From assembly GCA_025453315.1 (NCBI GenBank), contig JALOQQ010000002.1:1-32309 (forward strand): a stretch of DNA of 32,309 nucleotides. Reading direction: 5' to 3'. Shown piece after piece: positions 31,251-32,309 of this stretch. The stretch is from Planctomycetota bacterium (lineage in GTDB: Bacteria > Patescibacteriota > Patescibacteriia > Patescibacteriales > UBA12465). Position 1 is the first letter of the stretch; each line of letters opens with the position of its first letter. The notes under the pieces were generated by a model. That model did no database searches. It was not told the origin of the DNA and worked only from the letters and a program-made list of their open reading frames with translations. Both the position numbers and the translations under genes were made by a program.

Positions 31251-31460
31251 ATGAAAAAAAGTAATAAAGAATGTTATTTTTGTGTCAACGACATTGAAGT
31301 TGATTATAAGGATACTAGAACATTAAAGAAGTTTGTTAATTTCTACATGAAAATTTTACCTGGTCAAAGAACCGGAACTTGCTCTTGGCATCAACGCAAA
31401 TTAGCTACCGCTATTAAGAGAGCTAGAATAATGGCTTTGTTGTCACACACTCATAAATAA
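31251..31460 (+). CDS. rpsR: 30S ribosomal protein S18
   Basis: A 69-residue basic protein, the assembly partner of S6 in the small subunit. It has the N-terminal CYFC pair (~9-12), IEVDYKDTRTLKKFVN and the C-terminal GTCSWHQRKLATAIKRARIMALL, which matches the usual G.c..hQR.l..AIKRAR...LLP.. pattern. It starts 12 bases after ssb. The following efp gene is 16 bases downstream, so efp is probably read through from the same promoter. Confidence 0.95.
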   Translation: MKKSNKECYFCVNDIEVDYKDTRTLKKFVNFYMKILPGQRTGTCSWHQRKLATAIKRARIMALLSHTHK

Positions 31461-31476
31461 AGTTAAGTTAATTTTT

Positions 31477-32034
31477 ATGTTAAGTTTTAACGAAATAAAA
31501 ACTGGACGCGTTATTCAATGGAATAACGAACCATATGTTGTTGTAAAAACCGACCATCATAAGATGGGACGCGGTGGAGCAGTTTTAAAGGTAAAGTTAA
31601 AAAATTTGATTAATGGCAATATCTTAGAAAAGACTTATCAAGGTAATGATAAGGCTGATGAGGCCGAGACTGAAACTAAAAAAGCTAATTTTCTTTATAA
31701 AGACGCTGACAATGCTTACTTTATGGACAATAGTAGCTATGAGCAATTTTCTTTATCTTTGGAAGGTTTGGGTGGAAAGGAAATATATTTAAAAGATGGC
31801 ACTGATGTTGATACTTTATATTTTAATAACAATCCTGTCGCTATTGATTTGCCAATCAAAATGAAATTTAAAGTTATTACTGCACCTCCTGGTATTAAAG
31901 GTAACTCAGCTGGCAATGTTAATAAACAGGTTGAATTAGAATCAGGCGCCTCTATTAATGTTCCTTTATTTATTAATGAAGGCGATGAAATTATTGTTAA
32001 TACCGATACTGGTGAATACGTAGAAAGAGCTTAG
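31477..32034 (+). CDS. efp: Elongation factor P
   Basis: A 185-residue three-domain factor that relieves ribosome stalling at polyproline stretches. The N-terminal KOW-like domain, the two OB domains and the C-terminal signature (around GDEIIVNTDTGEYVERA) are present. The tip loop that reaches the peptidyl-transferase centre reads HHKMGRGGA, with Arg at position 32 where E. coli has the modified Lys34. Arg at this site is seen in the EarP-rhamnosylated EF-P group; no earP is in this window. It is followed by an intrinsic terminator. Confidence 0.96.
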   Translation: MLSFNEIKTGRVIQWNNEPYVVVKTDHHKMGRGGAVLKVKLKNLINGNILEKTYQGNDKADEAETETKKANFLYKDADNAYFMDNSSYEQFSLSLEGLGGKEIYLKDGTDVDTLYFNNNPVAIDLPIKMKFKVITAPPGIKGNSAGNVNKQVELESGASINVPLFINEGDEIIVNTDTGEYVERA

Positions 32035-32057
32035 ATTATTTCAAATAATTACGAGCG

Positions 32058-32086
32058 AAAACCGGGTTAAAAGCCTGGTTTTTGTT
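32058..32086 (+). terminator. Intrinsic terminator after efp
   Basis: AAAACCGGG (32058-32066) pairs with CCTGGTTTT (32074-32082), with one G-U pair and a 7-base loop, followed by T-rich sequence. Confidence 0.88.
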
Positions 32087-32121
32087 TGGTTTAAGGAGTG
32101 TTATTCTGTCGAATAAAGTAG

Positions 32122-32127
32122 TATAAT
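32122..32127 (+). promoter_or_regulatory. Possible -10 element upstream of the terminal membrane gene
   Basis: A perfect TATAAT without a convincing -35, about 71 bases before the final ATG. Support is modest. Confidence 0.35.
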
Positions 32128-32198
32128 TAGATATTATAAGGAGTGATAATTGTTTTATAATAAAAATAATGAATTTTTAATAAAACAATTTCTTGTTT

Positions 32199-32309
32199 AT
32201 GACAATATTGGTTTTTATTTATTTTCTATTGTTTGCTTTTTTGTGTTTCAGGCGCTTGGATTGGGCGCTTAGTATTTTATTGTTTGCCCTCCCGTCTTAT
32301 CTAATTCGT
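32199..32309 (+). CDS. N-terminus of a membrane protein (3'-partial), O-antigen-ligase-like
   Basis: An ATG-started frame of 37 codons open to the window edge, beginning MTILVFIYFLLFAFLCFRR and continuing into a second hydrophobic stretch ending FALPSYLIR. Two membrane helices linked by a short RRLDW loop are evident. The LPSYLIR ending resembles the start of O-antigen-ligase family proteins seen in related genomes, but I rely on memory of the pattern, so treat the name as tentative. The ATG is preceded by T, as for most genes here, with no Shine-Dalgarno. Confidence 0.5.
   Translation, partial: MTILVFIYFLLFAFLCFRRLDWALSILLFALPSYLIR

Noticed and set aside
1..32309. UGA recoded as an amino acid, as in some Patescibacteria
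   Set aside because: No gene has an in-frame TGA that needs reading and glyA terminates with TGA at the expected family length.
1..32309. CRISPR arrays, insertion sequences, prophage genes
   Set aside because: No regularly spaced repeats, transposase, integrase or phage structural frames were found on either strand.

Overview
The window looks like a chromosomal segment of an AT-rich, streamlined bacterium, most likely a member of the Candidate Phyla Radiation (Patescibacteria). This is an inference from compact genes, tight or overlapping gene pairs, a short YidC and short small-subunit proteins, and an almost complete absence of Shine-Dalgarno sequences. No rRNA or marker phylogeny is available here. 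The genetic code appears standard: glyA ends in TGA and no gene needs TGA read through.

Layout. 1-5.3 kb (+): one-carbon metabolism (glyA-folD overlapping by 4 bp), recQ, a SAM methyltransferase and trxA. 5.4-9.3 kb (-): a lipoprotein with a thioredoxin-like domain, dnaN and dnaA. 9.4-11.1 kb (+): the classical rpmH-rnpA-yidD-yidC cluster, diverging from dnaA, followed by tRNA-Arg(CCT) and tRNA-Ala(GGC). 11.4-12.9 kb (+): a single-domain response regulator and a thioredoxin reductase. 13.1-19.5 kb: an envelope/glycan block with an MGDG-synthase-like glycosyltransferase, an EamA transporter, a membrane-anchored glycosidase, a second glycosyltransferase (-) and an ABC exporter. 19.5-21.7 kb (-): tRNA-Leu(TAG)-lgt-MFS-tRNA-Gly(TCC). 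21.9-26.8 kb: ppsA, a 3D-domain exported protein (-), a tiny P-loop protein, tRNA-Glu(TTC, -), tsaD and tRNA-Cys(GCA). 26.8-27.55 kb: a 750-bp stretch without genes, holding a DnaA-box array and a probable structured RNA with its own promoter and terminator. 27.6-32.1 kb: ychF, a TRM11-like methyltransferase (-), rpsF-ssb-rpsR and efp. The window closes with the start of a membrane protein.

How the genes work together. Most are housekeeping: replication initiation, membrane insertion and lipoprotein maturation, tRNA modification, translation, redox and C1 metabolism. The parts least explained by known families are (i) the promoter-RNA-terminator unit at about 26,975-27,516; (ii) the helically phased DnaA boxes just upstream, 17.5 kb from dnaA, competing with a smaller DnaA-box and iteron site in the dnaN-dnaA spacer as origin candidate; (iii) a start-codon context in which 28 of 32 ATG starts are preceded by T and none by a usable Shine-Dalgarno; and (iv) a leader before rpsF that can form two mutually exclusive hairpins. 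No CRISPR array, insertion sequence or prophage was seen.
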